Positions 22,809 through 33,441 of a stretch of DNA of 64,000 nucleotides are shown piece by piece. The stretch is from assembly GCF_963583255.1 (NCBI RefSeq), contig NW_026908891.1:1-64000 (forward strand), given 5' to 3'. Position 1 is the first letter of the stretch. The number at the start of each line of letters is the position of its first letter. The notes under the pieces were generated by a model that worked only from the letters and a program-made list of their open reading frames with translations, was not told the origin of the DNA and did no database searches. This stretch comes from Pyrus communis. Lineage: Eukaryota; Streptophyta; Magnoliopsida; Rosales; Rosaceae. The position numbers and the translations under genes were made by a program.

Positions 22809-22842
<34 letters not shown>
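22809..22842 (+). repeat. A34 run at cassette boundary, element D
   Basis: Pure A run starting eight bases after the stop of the sense ORF, before the antisense cassette. Confidence 0.92.
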
Positions 22843-22847
<5 letters not shown>

Positions 22848-22874
22848 GAAAAGAAAAATAAAAGAATGTAACTT

Positions 22875-23522
22875 TCACAAAGGTTGTTTGCGTGAAGACC
22901 TACTACGTGGCAAAACTATCGGAGCGGAAGGCATCGGGGCGGAAGGCATCGGAGCGGGAGGCATCGAAGATAGAGCATTCGAGGCCTCAATACTTGGCCA
23001 AACGCTGGAAGACCCAGGAAAAAGGTGCCTCTGGAGGAAAGCCGAAAACCTTTGACGGTCGCTTTGAATCCGACCTTCAGACTCTTGCAGCTCATCAAGC
23101 TTCCTCTTCATGCCCGTCGAATAGTTATTTGCAAGCACGTGCAAACTTCTATTCTCATACTTCAGCTGCTTGATCTCTTGCTTGAGACTTTCCACCTCTG
23201 CCATCAACGATTCAACCTGACGGGAGCGAGCAAGTAGGCGTTGGCCCATGTTGGACACAGAGCCTGCACACTGAACGCTGAGAGCGAGGGACTCTTGAAC
23301 GGCCAACTCATCGGACCGTCCTGAAAGCAGCCTACTATCCTTAGGAGTGAGGAGGTTTCTAGCTACTATCATAGCTGTTGTTGCATCCGTCATCTTGGAG
23401 TCTTCACCTGTAAGAGGACCGTTAGAAGATAAAAAAGAAGGGCGCCATACATTACCTTGACGGGGCGCAACCGGATCGCTGCTGAAACTCAAATCTAAGC
23501 TAAGGTTCGATGAGTTAGTCAT
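22875..23522 (-). CDS. Antisense coiled-coil protein, element D copy (215 aa)
   Basis: Intact frame from ATG at 23522 (MTNSSNLSLDLSF). The coiled-coil region runs from about residue 70 to 165 (QRLLARSRQVESLMAEVESL; RKLDELQESEGRIQSDRQRF). The tail has three MPxAP pentapeptides and ends KQPL, like A and E. It is 13 residues shorter than A because of fewer 15-base units, with the frame kept. Upstream lies the same promoter-like segment. Function unknown. Confidence 0.75.
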   Translation of the reverse strand: MTNSSNLSLDLSFSSDPVAPRQGNVWRPSFLSSNGPLTGEDSKMTDATTAMIVARNLLTPKDSRLLSGRSDELAVQESLALSVQCAGSVSNMGQRLLARSRQVESLMAEVESLKQEIKQLKYENRSLHVLANNYSTGMKRKLDELQESEGRIQSDRQRFSAFLQRHLFPGSSSVWPSIEASNALSSMPPAPMPSAPMPSAPIVLPRSRSSRKQPL

Positions 23523-24070
23523 TTTTCAAAGGTGTTCAGAGAGAAGGGTTGGATGGAGTTAATTTTCAAAGGGCCGGAGACGATGTTCAAGAATGGGAAA
23601 TCTTCAGAGTGTGTTTGTTGTGGTGATCGATAGCTCTATAAAAAGCCAAGGCGACGCGTCCACCGATTCAAAAAGCAGGAATTTCCGGCGTAATGTAGGC
23701 GACGTTTTCTCGGCTTTTCAGAAGACGCGTTCAACTTTGTCAAAAGATTTCTTCTTTTCAGACAACACGTGGAGGCCATCATCGCAACTACACATCTTTA
23801 GCCGACAAGCGCAAAGTTCGGCGACGCTTTCTCTGCTTTTCAGAAAACGCGTGCAGCTTTGTCAAAAGAGCCGCATCCGCACTACTACGTGTCGTTCAGA
23901 AAGCGAAGGGGCGTCGTTCAGAGATCGAAGAGGCGTCTGCTCAGAAATCGAAGAGGCGTTTTCAAAGATCAAAGAGGCGCCACTATTTCAAAAAACCGAA
24001 TTTGCGGGATCAAAACGTTTGTCGACAAGGGTAAAAGAACAATACCATCACTTGATATTATCTCTATATA
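23523..24070 (-). promoter_or_regulatory. Putative promoter of antisense gene, element D
   Basis: TTCAGAAATCGAAGAGGCG-type repeats (about 23895-23985), ACACGTGGAGG (about 23765), GGCGACG motifs, and a TATA-like box (complement of CTCTATAAAAAGC, about 23634-23646), followed by about 110 bases of leader. Confidence 0.52.
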
Positions 24071-26328
24071 TGTTGACCTTCGTCTTTTATGGCAAGGCAA
24101 ACCTGAAGAAAAATGCCCAACTCTCCCTCACCTCTGAGGGCGCACTCCCAGCAAAGCCTTTCGAAATACTCAATTCTTTCTTCTTCCCCAAAGATGATAC
24201 CAGATGCCTGGAGTACATATGACCCAGGAGGAAACGGCGGATTGAAGCATGTGCTGATTCATTCACCGCTTCTTCAAAGCAAAGGTATCTCATATCATCA
24301 AGGTCAAAAGCAAAAGTATCTCATATCATGCTCTTTCCCTGTCCTTTTCTTTGTCCTTGTTCTTACTCGCATGGCAAAGTGAATGAAGCAATCAACCGGC
24401 ACTTGGAGTCAGTCTTCCGATCTGGTTCCGACTGCCTGGAATTTATTCCTGGTTGCTTACCTAGCGTTGCTCTCGAGTAGTCATCTTCAACGGTTGATAC
24501 ACTTCCAGAGAAGGGACCACTCCTGCAAAGATTGAACAAAGAAACAGATAACAGGAGGAAGCTCAGACCTTCGGGGGAGACCCTAAAGGGAATCCTGCTG
24601 CCCAGTTCAAGAGTAGCACAAAGGAAAATCAACGATGGGCGGAAACCAGTTCAAGAGTAAGCCTGTGGAATCATCAAGATCAACCCATGCAATCACCAAG
24701 GAGAAGAGGGAATTTACACTCCATAACCAGATTTGCGTCCCTAAACTCTTCTCTTTGTTAGTTATATTCTGCTATGTTTAGTATGTTTAAGTGCTTTTTA
24801 TGTGTTTACTTATGTTTTGTGTGAATCTATGCTTAAAACATTGAGGACAATGTTTGATTTAAGTGTGGGGGGGTAACTAAGTATTTTTTATGCAAATTCG
24901 TGGGATTTTATCACCCATAACTTCAAATGTTGTTCCTTGCTGTTTTAAGGTGTTTTTAAGTTGTTTGAGAGTGTTTTAGTATGTTTTGTTTTTATAACTC
25001 CGAAAATCACATAAAAATTTGAAAAACATGTTTTGAAAAGCCTAAAAAGAGTGTTTTGAGTCGTTTTTGTGTGTTTGTGTCTTAGGGTACCTTCCAACAT
25101 AATGATAAGGATTTGGTTTGTAATTGCATGACTGTTAAAAAGAGTTATAAACATAGAGAAAAGTTTGATTTACTCTTGGTATATGCTTGGTTATGGTTAT
25201 AATGTATGACTTCACATGCAATCATAAAAGAAAAATTCGTTTTTGTAACATGCTTGAAGGAAGGAACTCAAACAAGCGCTACATCCCTATGAGACTCGAG
25301 CCAGTACTTTCTTTGGAGAGTTATTTTCTGTGATTCTTTGTTTTCTAAATTTGTTGCATGATCTCATTATTCCTTGCTAGGTTGCTACTTAGAATGGAAT
25401 TGTATCATGATAGAACTAAATGCTAGAACTTATATCCGTTTCATTCAAAGCATGACGTTGAATTGCATAACATATATCAAGATGAAGTTGTGTAGTTGCC
25501 ACCATAGCCAAATAGCCTTACTTCCCATATTTCGTATGTATTAGTTTTAACCCCGTTGAGCCTCGTTTAGCCTATTTTCTTTGTTAACCCGCATTATCCT
25601 CACCTAGCCTAGTGTAGGACAGTCCACACCCTTGTTCTTAAAAGATAGTGAGCATGACTTAAATGAATTCCTTTTGAGTTACATTATGCAAGAAAATGAG
25701 TGTGGGGGAAGGAAAGTTTGTTCTTAAGTTTATATGTATGTTTTGAGATTCAAAAGAGAAAAAAAAAAAAAAAAAAAAAAAAAAGAAAAGAAAAACATAT
25801 GAAAAAGAAAAACAGAAAAGAAAGGAAAAAGAGCTTGTTCCCCCTTGTTGTTCAAAAGTGAATTCTAAGTTAATTCAAATGCTTTGCTCGCTATTTCTTT
25901 AAGAACCTTTGTTTTCCATATCCCTTCTTTGTTAGCCAAACACCTTTAGCCCCGTTACACCCCTTTGACTTCTATCTTGATCGTTATGTGTTCAATAATG
26001 TGGAGTTTGGAATTGATATGAGCTTATGGAATCACTGGTTCTCATTCTAAGTAGTAGCATTCCATTAATGAGATCATATATATACATGTTAATAATTCCA
26101 GAAAATGCTTTCCTTGTTATAACATATGTGAGTGTTCGTCTACATGTTTACATCAATCTTCTCACATATACCTAGTGTAGGGAGTGTAGTCAGAAAATCT
26201 GTGTGAAAAACGAGAGTACATCTAGTAAGGAATTGAGGGAATTCTCTAAGGCATGTTACTACATTCAAAACATGGTTTTAAATGCTTAATTGTGAAATAA
26301 TATGTGGTGACTATGAGTAAGAATGTAC
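24071..26328 (+). other. Distal cassette and 3' noncoding region of element D
   Basis: The cassette ends near 24712. Beyond it is the shared noncoding region: hairpin AAACATTG/CAATGTTT near 24836-24855, AAGTGTGGGGGGG, GAGTGTGGGGG near 25700, and an A-rich tract 25760-25784. The target duplication TGTAC of the nested solo LTR is at 26324-26328. No credible gene. Confidence 0.7.
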
Positions 26329-28094
26329 TGATGCGATTATTTATACGCACACAAATTAAACCCTCTTTTTATCAATTGTAGTATAAGTATAAGTAGGGAT
26401 CGTTCTAGACCGGGGATTAGGAGGGATTGTTAACCACTTGGATTTGACTCAAAAACGTAAAATAACAATATGAAACACTATACTAGACTCAAGGAATGCA
26501 AAACTAAACTTTAAAACATTAAAACAAACCAAAAGACTCAAACATTACCCAAAACACTCAAAACTGCCTTAAAATCACTTTCTGGGCAGTTTTGAGCACT
26601 TTGAGTACTTTGGACGAATTTATGTAACAAATTGAATCACAACACTTATAAACACAAACTAAATTGATTTCTAACTAATTTGACAAGAAAGTAAAGGGGG
26701 ATTTAGGTTTTGACGAATTTAAACTAAAAGAACAGATTGTAAGTAAAAGCAAAATGTGAATGTGAATGTGTGATAGAATTGAATGGAATGACGGCTAGCT
26801 AAGGGGTTCATCTCCATACATGTTATACTTGCATAATAAAACGATTTCCAATTGCATTTCAATAAATCATTAATTCTCAACACTCCAAGTTAACCGTGAT
26901 GCACTAATTAACCTTCAAATCTTCCTAACGTTATTGAATTGGATGATTGCATACGACAACCCAAAACATTCCCCACAAGTCCCCTACATGATTGCATTAT
27001 AGAGATACAAGCAAGAATCATTACGCTCTATGAAAATTATAAGTGTTGACGGGGCATTCGTTACTATGATTGCATGAAACTTATGCCAAGAATTCGTTTA
27101 ACGCGATTGTTTATAAGCAACCTCCACTACTTGTGAATATAAGTTCGTAACTATTAGGTGAAACTCACTTATATTCTAGCGTCAAATTCATGCATGAAAA
27201 TTAAGTGTGCACTCTCAATAAACATACATAAATAAGTTATCAATCAAACAGTTAAACGAATTGAATCCACAACTTATGAAACGCAATTAGAAGTAATCAA
27301 ATCAAAATGCAAGCATAAACATATATTTCAAATCCCCCCCTAGCCAAGGGGGGTTTAGTTCCTCATACGTACAAAACAAAGAGAATCAAAGAAACACCTA
27401 AACATTCCAACAACTCGAACTTGAATTGTATGAACGTTTAGGCCCTCTTCTCTTCCATTCCTCATTCGTACAAAACAAAGAGTATTGAAATTAAACATTG
27501 AAATCAAAGAAACACCTAAACATTCCAACAACTCAAACTTGAATTGTATGAACGTTTAAGCCCTCTTCTCTTCCTCTTTGTTGCTGCACAAGGTCTAAGG
27601 TGAGTTTTGGGGATTATGGATGATGTAGAATGATAGGTTTTGTGTATGAATGGATGGGGAGTGGTTGGTGTGGCTGCAATGGAGGAGAAAAGTGTTTTGG
27701 TGGCTGCTGCAAGGGTGTGGAGAGGTTTTGACGAATTTCTGGAATATGGAAGAGTGAATGTGCATGTGGATTAAAGAGTGAATGGTGGCTGCAAAGTGAA
27801 TGAATAATGAAATGGGAAAGCATGTGCAAGGTTTTGGTGTGAATGATTGAATGTGCATGTGGCTGCAATGGATTAGGAATCCTTCATTTTCGTCCATTCC
27901 TTTTGCTCCAAACATAAGCTATCCATTCCAAGTCCAATTTTGCTCCAAAATGCTCCAAAATGCATCTTTTTGCTTCCTTAGCCATATGAACCTAAAAACA
28001 CACGAAAATGGCTTAAACTACTAAAACAACTATGAATTAACAATATAAATGCACGAAAACAAGCTAAGTAAGTCGCCTAAATATGCTCCTATCA
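26329..28094 (-). repeat. Solo LTR inside element D (1766 bp)
   Basis: Inverted LTR from TGATGCGATT to CTCCTATCA, with perfect TSD TGTAC (26324-26328 and 28095-28099). It belongs to the sub-type whose start reads TGATAGGAGCATATTTAGGC, as does the solo LTR at 59729. U3 is about 330 bp shorter than in that copy. It must have arrived after D, as a full element that later lost its interior by LTR-LTR recombination. Confidence 0.93.
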
Positions 28095-28099
28095 TGTAC

Positions 28100-28280
28100 T
28101 TAAGTATAAAGATGGCTAAAATCTGTGGGAATAATGATTTTTAACTTGTCATGTGCATTGGAAATCCATGAGACGATTGTTGGAAGGTGTAGGTTGTGTT
28201 TTGTTCGTTTTGTCTAGTTTCGTGTTCTTTTGTTGTTTTGTTTTGCTCGAGGACTAGCAAAAGATAAGTGTGGGGGTATT
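28100..28280 (+). other. End of element D interior with polypurine tract
   Basis: Noncoding continuation after the solo LTR, ending AAGATAAGTGTGGGGG and TATT (28261-28280) directly before the 3' LTR. Confidence 0.85.
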
Positions 28281-30587
28281 TGATAGGAGCATATTCATGC
28301 GACTTAAATGGCTTGTTCTCGTGCATTTACGTTATGTTTCTTTAGTTATTTTAGTACTTTAAGCTATTTTCGTGTGTTTGTAGGTCCAAAGGGCTAAAGG
28401 AGCAAAAAGATGCATTTTGGAGACTTTTGGAGCACTTTTGGGCTAAGGATGGATAGCTTATGCTTGGAGCCAAAGTGTTGGACGAAATTGAAGACCTAAT
28501 TGAAGACCAAAGTGTTGGAACCTTGTTCCCTTTAGTTTTAGGACATTTAAACCTTTCCAATTCCCTTATGCCGTGCATCTCCACAATCCCATTCATCAAC
28601 ACATGCATTCACATGCTTTCACAACCTAATCCACATGCTTTCCCATTACTTATCATCACCACATATCATACATTTATCACTTATCACTTATCATACACTT
28701 ATCACTTATCACTCATCATAACCATACACTTATCACTTATCATAACCACATATCATACACTTATCATCACCACTTATCACTTATCATCACCACATATCAT
28801 ATCACTTATCATAACCACTTATCACTTATCATAACCATACACTTATCACTTATCATACTCATAATCATTCACACCTTGCAGCCACATGCATTCCCCTTTT
28901 GCACATGTTTTCCCAATTCATTAAAACATTGCACATGCACTTTGCCTTTCATCATTGCACCACAAATCAGCACATTCACCTTCATTTCCAGATTGTCCCC
29001 TTGCACATGCAGCCACATATTCATTGCACATGCATTTCCACCCTTTAATCACATGCATAAATCAGCCACATGCATCTCCCATCACCATTCCAGATTTCCA
29101 CCAAGTTCCTAGCTGTCATGTTCCCCCCATTTCACCTATAAATAAGCATCCATTGCAGCCACAATTCATTCATTCCATTCTTCCACACACTCTTCCATAT
29201 TCCAGAAATTCGTCAAAACCTCTCCACACCCTTGCAGCAGCCACCAAAACACTTTTCTCCTCCATTGCAGCCACTCCAACCACTCCCCAAACCATTCACA
29301 CCACCAAAACTCACCTTAGACCTTGTGATACAACAACGAGGAAGAGAAGAGTGCCTAAACGTTCATACAATTCAAGTTTGAGTTGTTGGAATGTTTAGGT
29401 GTTTCTTTGATTTCAATGTTTAAATTCAATTCTCTTTGTTTTGTACGTATGAGGAATGGAAGAGAAGAGTGCCTAAACGTTCATACAATTCAAGTTTGAG
29501 TTGTTGGAATGTTTAGGTGTTTCTTTGATTTCAAAGTTATGAGGAACTAAACCCCCCTTGGCTAGGGGGGATTCGAAATATATGTTTATGCTTGCATTTT
29601 GATTTGATTACTTCTAATTGCGTTTCATAAGTTGTGGATTCAATTTGTTTAACCGTTTGATTGATAACTTATTTATGTATGTTTATTGAGAATGCGCGCT
29701 TAATTTTCATGCATGAATATGACGCTAGAATATAAGTGAGTTTCACCTAATCGTTATGAACTTATATTCACAAGTAGTGGAGGTTGCTTATAAACAATCG
29801 CGTTAAACGAATTCTTGGCATAAGTTTCATGCGTATTCCATAGTAACGAATGCCTCGTCGATGTTTATGATTTCCGTTGAACTTAATGATCTTTGTTGAA
29901 TGTCTCTATCATGCGTATTCCATAGTTAGGGACTTTGATTAGGAATAATTTGGTTGTAATGCGTATTCCATTCAATCCAATGAATCTAGGGAAATCTGAA
30001 AGTTAATTTAAGCGGACCTAATTAACTTGGAGCATTGAGAATTCATGGTTTATTGAAATGCAATTGGAAATCGTTTTATTATGCAAGTGTAACATGCATG
30101 GAGATGAACCCCTTAGTTATTCTATCATCCATTCATTCCATTTCATCATATTCATAGTTACATTCTGTTTTAATTGCAATTTGTTCATTTAATTTAATTT
30201 CGTATAAACCTCAATCCCCCTTTACTTTAGTGTCCAATTTAGTTAGAAAGTGTCTTAGTTTGTGTTTCTAAGTGTTTTGAATCAATTTATTAACCAATTT
30301 CGTCCAAAGTAGTCAAAGTGCTCAAAACTGCCCAGATTGTGTTTTTAAGGCAGTTTTGAGTGTTTGGGTGCTGTTTTGAGTCTTTTAGTTTGTTTGAGTG
30401 TTTTAAAGTTTAGTTTTGCATTCTTTGAGTCTAGTATAGTGTTTTATATTGTGTTTTACGTTTTTGAGTCAAATCCAAGTGATTAACAATCCCTCCTAAT
30501 CCCCGGTCCAGAACGATCCCTACTTACATACTTACTACAATTGACAAAAAAGAGGGTTTAATTTGTGTGCGTATAAATCACGCATCA
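28281..30587 (+). repeat. 3' LTR of element D (2307 bp)
   Basis: Nearly identical to 19329-21637. TATA box CTATAAATA at 29136-29144. It ends GCATCA, followed by the target duplication GGGTG. Confidence 0.95.
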
Positions 30588-31298
30588 GGGTGCGGCACCT
30601 TAGTAGGGATAATGTTAGGGCTTCTAGAAAGCCTAAAACTAAGGGGATTTGTATAAAACCCACGGCAAAGATAGGATAGGGCATCTAAGGCTTCTAGAAA
30701 CCCTCCAAGATAAGGTAAAGTGCATGGCATCCCTATAGGATTAGGATAAGGTGTCCTAAAGTGTTTAGGACTCCTCTTTGTGGCTGAAAACCTTGTGCAT
30801 TAGGATTAGGAAAGCTAATCCTTCTTCATCTTGGAATTCTTCTCCTTCTTGGACTTGGAAAGCTTCTTTGTTGCTTCACTTGGGACCATATGGATTTTGA
30901 CTTTCCTTCATCAAGTAGGAAACCTTATTTGAGTAGGAATCTTCATTCTTCTAGGAATCCTAATTCAACTAGGAAACCCATTTTAACTAGGAATCCTAAT
31001 TCAACTAGGAAACCCATCTTCCATTTAGGGACTTTCCTACTTCAACTAGGAAACCTTGCTCAAGTAGGAATCATCATCTTCAAGTCTTCAATTTCGTCCA
31101 TCCTCTTGGCTCCAAGCATATGATGTCCATTCCAAGCTCTAATTTGCTCCAAAAGGCTCCAAAATGCATCCTTTTGCATACTTTGCCCTTAAAACCTGAA
31201 AACACATAGAACTAGCTTAAAAGACTACTTTACTAAGGAAAAACACTATAAATGCACAAAAACAAGCTAAACTAAGGTGCGTAAATATGCTCCTATCA
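30588..31298 (-). repeat. 5' LTR of element C, part 2, with internal tandem repeat
   Basis: The remaining 706 bases of the C LTR (after the GGGTG duplication), ending CTCCTATCA. Together with 17684-19328 it makes about 2.35 kb. Positions about 30910-31080 carry imperfect tandem units containing CAACTAGGAAACCC and TAGGAATCCTAATT. A 77-codon open frame over them is a by-product. Confidence 0.88.
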
Positions 31299-32736
31299 AA
31301 GTCAAAGGGTTGTAACGGGGCTAAGGTATTGGCTAACAAGGAAAGGTAGAGGAAACAAACGTTCTTGAAGCACTAGTGAGCAAAGTAACGAATTAGGCAC
31401 TTAGAATTCCCTTTAGATTGCAAAAATCAACTTTGAACACCCAAGGGGAAGTCACACAAAACTTAGGGCCATATTCAACTTTTTGGGCCCTTTCTTCAAC
31501 AACCAACACTTGTGAGTTCATTCTCACTTATTTTCAACTCCTTTTCTTTCTTTCTTCTCTTTTTTTCTTCTTTTTCACATTTCTTTTTTTTTCCTTTTTT
31601 TTTTCTTTTTTTCTCATGCCTCCTTTTAGACTTTGGCACACACATACACACAAAAAACCCTTCCCCCACACTTGTTTTCTACAAGAATGGAATTCCTTCT
31701 AAGTCATGCTCCACTATACTTCAAGAACAAGGGTATGGAAAGTCCTATTCTAGGCTAGGTAAGGGGGATGTGGTTAACAAGGAAAATAGGCTAAACAAGG
31801 CTCAAAGGGGTTTAATCCTACAATACAAATGACAAGGGTGGATTCGGCTATTTGGCTGTGGTTTTAACTAAACAACTTCATCTTGTTTTATGTTTTGCAC
31901 TCAATTTTATGCTTTGAATGAAATGGGCATGAGTTCTAGTATTTGGAACTATAGTGATAAAACGCATTCTAAGTAGCAACCAAGCAAAGAATAATGAGAT
32001 CATGCAACGACTTTAGAAAACAAGAAATCAAGATTAATAACTCTCCAAAGAACGTTTAGGCTCAAGTCTCTCAGGGTTGTAGCGTTAGTTTGAGTTTCTT
32101 CCTTCAAGCATGTTACAAAGACTGAATTTTTCTTTGTGATTACATGTGAATTCGTAAATGTCAACTACAAGTAAGCATAAACCAAAGAGCATATCAAACT
32201 TCCATTCATGTTTGTAACTTTCTTTAATAGTCATGCAATTAAAACCAAATCCTCATCATTGTGTTGGAAGGTACCCTAAGACACAAACAAACATAAAAAC
32301 AAAAACGACTCTAAAAACAACTCTTTTTGGGTTTTTCAAACACTTTTTTCGATTTTTTTTCAAATTTTTCGGATTTTCTGATTAAGACACATAAAAATAA
32401 TTCAAAACACACTAAAAACACTTAAAAACAGTGAAAACCAACTTTAGAAGTATAGGTGATAAAATCCAACGAATTTTCATGTAAAAACAACTTGTTTACC
32501 CCCCCACACTTAAACCAAACATTGTCCTCAATGTTTTAAGCATAGACTCACAAGCAAATAAACAAATAATGCAACTACACCTGACAATCATGGCAAAGTA
32601 AAAGAAATAAAGAGTAGGGTTTAGGAACGCAAATCTGGTTGTGGAGCTAGAGTTCCATCATCTCCTCGTTCGAACACATGGGTTGCCTCCCAAGAAGCGC
32701 TTGCTTTAACGTCTTCCAGCCGGACGATACCTCCTT
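31299..32736 (-). other. 3' noncoding region and post-integrase spacer of element G, cassette-free
   Basis: Read leftwards: spacer with AAGCGCTTCTTGGGAGGCAA (32706-32682 region), then about 32670-32640, where the cassette would lie in other elements, then the ACCAGATTTGCGT block, the hairpin CAATGTTT/AAACATTG region near 32520-32540, a CCCCCCAC complement of the G-run, and the remaining noncoding region to where C was inserted (31298/31299). No genes. Confidence 0.8.
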
Positions 32737-32772
32737 TTAATCTTTACTAGGGCTCACGGCATGGAGGGGTAT
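32737..32772 (-). pseudogene. pol: Last 12 codons of element G integrase
   Basis: Minus-strand frame IPLHAVSPSKD then TAA (32739-32737). It continues the frame that ends EHTVED at 44659. The GTCCT at 32773-32777 is the target duplication of solo LTR F. The protein ends here without a chromodomain, as is usual for Athila. Confidence 0.85.
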
Positions 32773-32777
32773 GTCCT

Positions 32778-33441
32778 TGATGCGAAAATTATACGCACAC
32801 AAATTAAACCCTATTTTTGACAATTGTAGTAAGTATGTAAGTAGGGATCGTTCTGGACCGGGGATTATGAGGGATTGTTAATCACTTGGATTTGACTCAA
32901 AAACGCTAAAAACACAATCTAAAACACTATACTAGACTCAAAGAATGCAAAACTAAACTTTAAAACACTAAGACAAACCAAAGACTCAAAATGCTTTAAA
33001 GCATAAACTAAATTGATTTCTAACTAAATTGAACAATAAGGTAAAGGGGGATTTAGGTTTTGATTAAACTAAATGACAGATTGTAAATTAAAGCATAAGG
33101 AAATGAAGTAAACACAAAATGAATGAATCAACAGCTAATAAAAAAAGATAGCACAAATGGAGATGAAGCTAGAGATTCGATTTCACCATTGCTAAGCCAA
33201 GTCCATGCTTGTTAAGTCAGATTATACTCATCCCTCTACTTATTTCTTGGGTTTGTTTCACTTAGATATGATCAGCCATATGATGTGTGGATTTGATCAA
33301 ATGTCTCTAATTATGAGCCTAATTGTGATGTGCAACTTTGGTTCCTAATCAAGACTATGTAGTGCACAAGAAACTTTCACAAAACCAAAGGGAACACTCG
33401 GCAGGATGTTTGCAAAACATTCCCTTCATTCATTCACATAT
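32778..33441 (-). repeat. Solo LTR F, part 1 (recombinant LTR)
   Basis: Inverted LTR starting TGATGCGAAA, with TSD GTCCT at 32773-32777 and 44659-44663. The first about 340 bases match the U5 end of the family. From about 33115 the sequence no longer resembles the other LTRs. The LTR is split by element E, whose target duplication CATAT is at 33437-33441. Confidence 0.88.

Larger units (their letters stand above)
19329..30587 (+). mobile_element. Element D: complete non-autonomous LTR retrotransposon
   Basis: 11,259 bp including a nested solo LTR of 1766 bp. It is flanked by a perfect 5-base duplication GGGTG (19324-19328 and 30588-30592). LTRs of 2309 and 2307 bp differ by five substitutions and two single-base indels that I could find, so it is young. 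Contents: mutated PBS, frameshifted Gag-tail ORF, A-run, antisense gene, 3' noncoding region, PPT. It sits in opposite orientation inside the 5' LTR of C. Confidence 0.94.
8295..31298 (-). mobile_element. Element C: autonomous-type Athila retrotransposon, interrupted
   Basis: Minus-strand element read from right to left: 5' LTR (31298-30588 and 19328-17684, split by D), PBS (17678-17660), gag-pro (17565-15447), gap occupied by the B remnant, then RT-RNase H-integrase (10827-8295), which is cut by element A. Its 3' end is left of the window. It is inserted in the 3' noncoding region of G at 31298/31299. The assignment of gag-pro and pol to one element rests on strand, order and matching ends around B. 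The protease C-terminal part and RT leader between them are missing. Confidence 0.75.
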
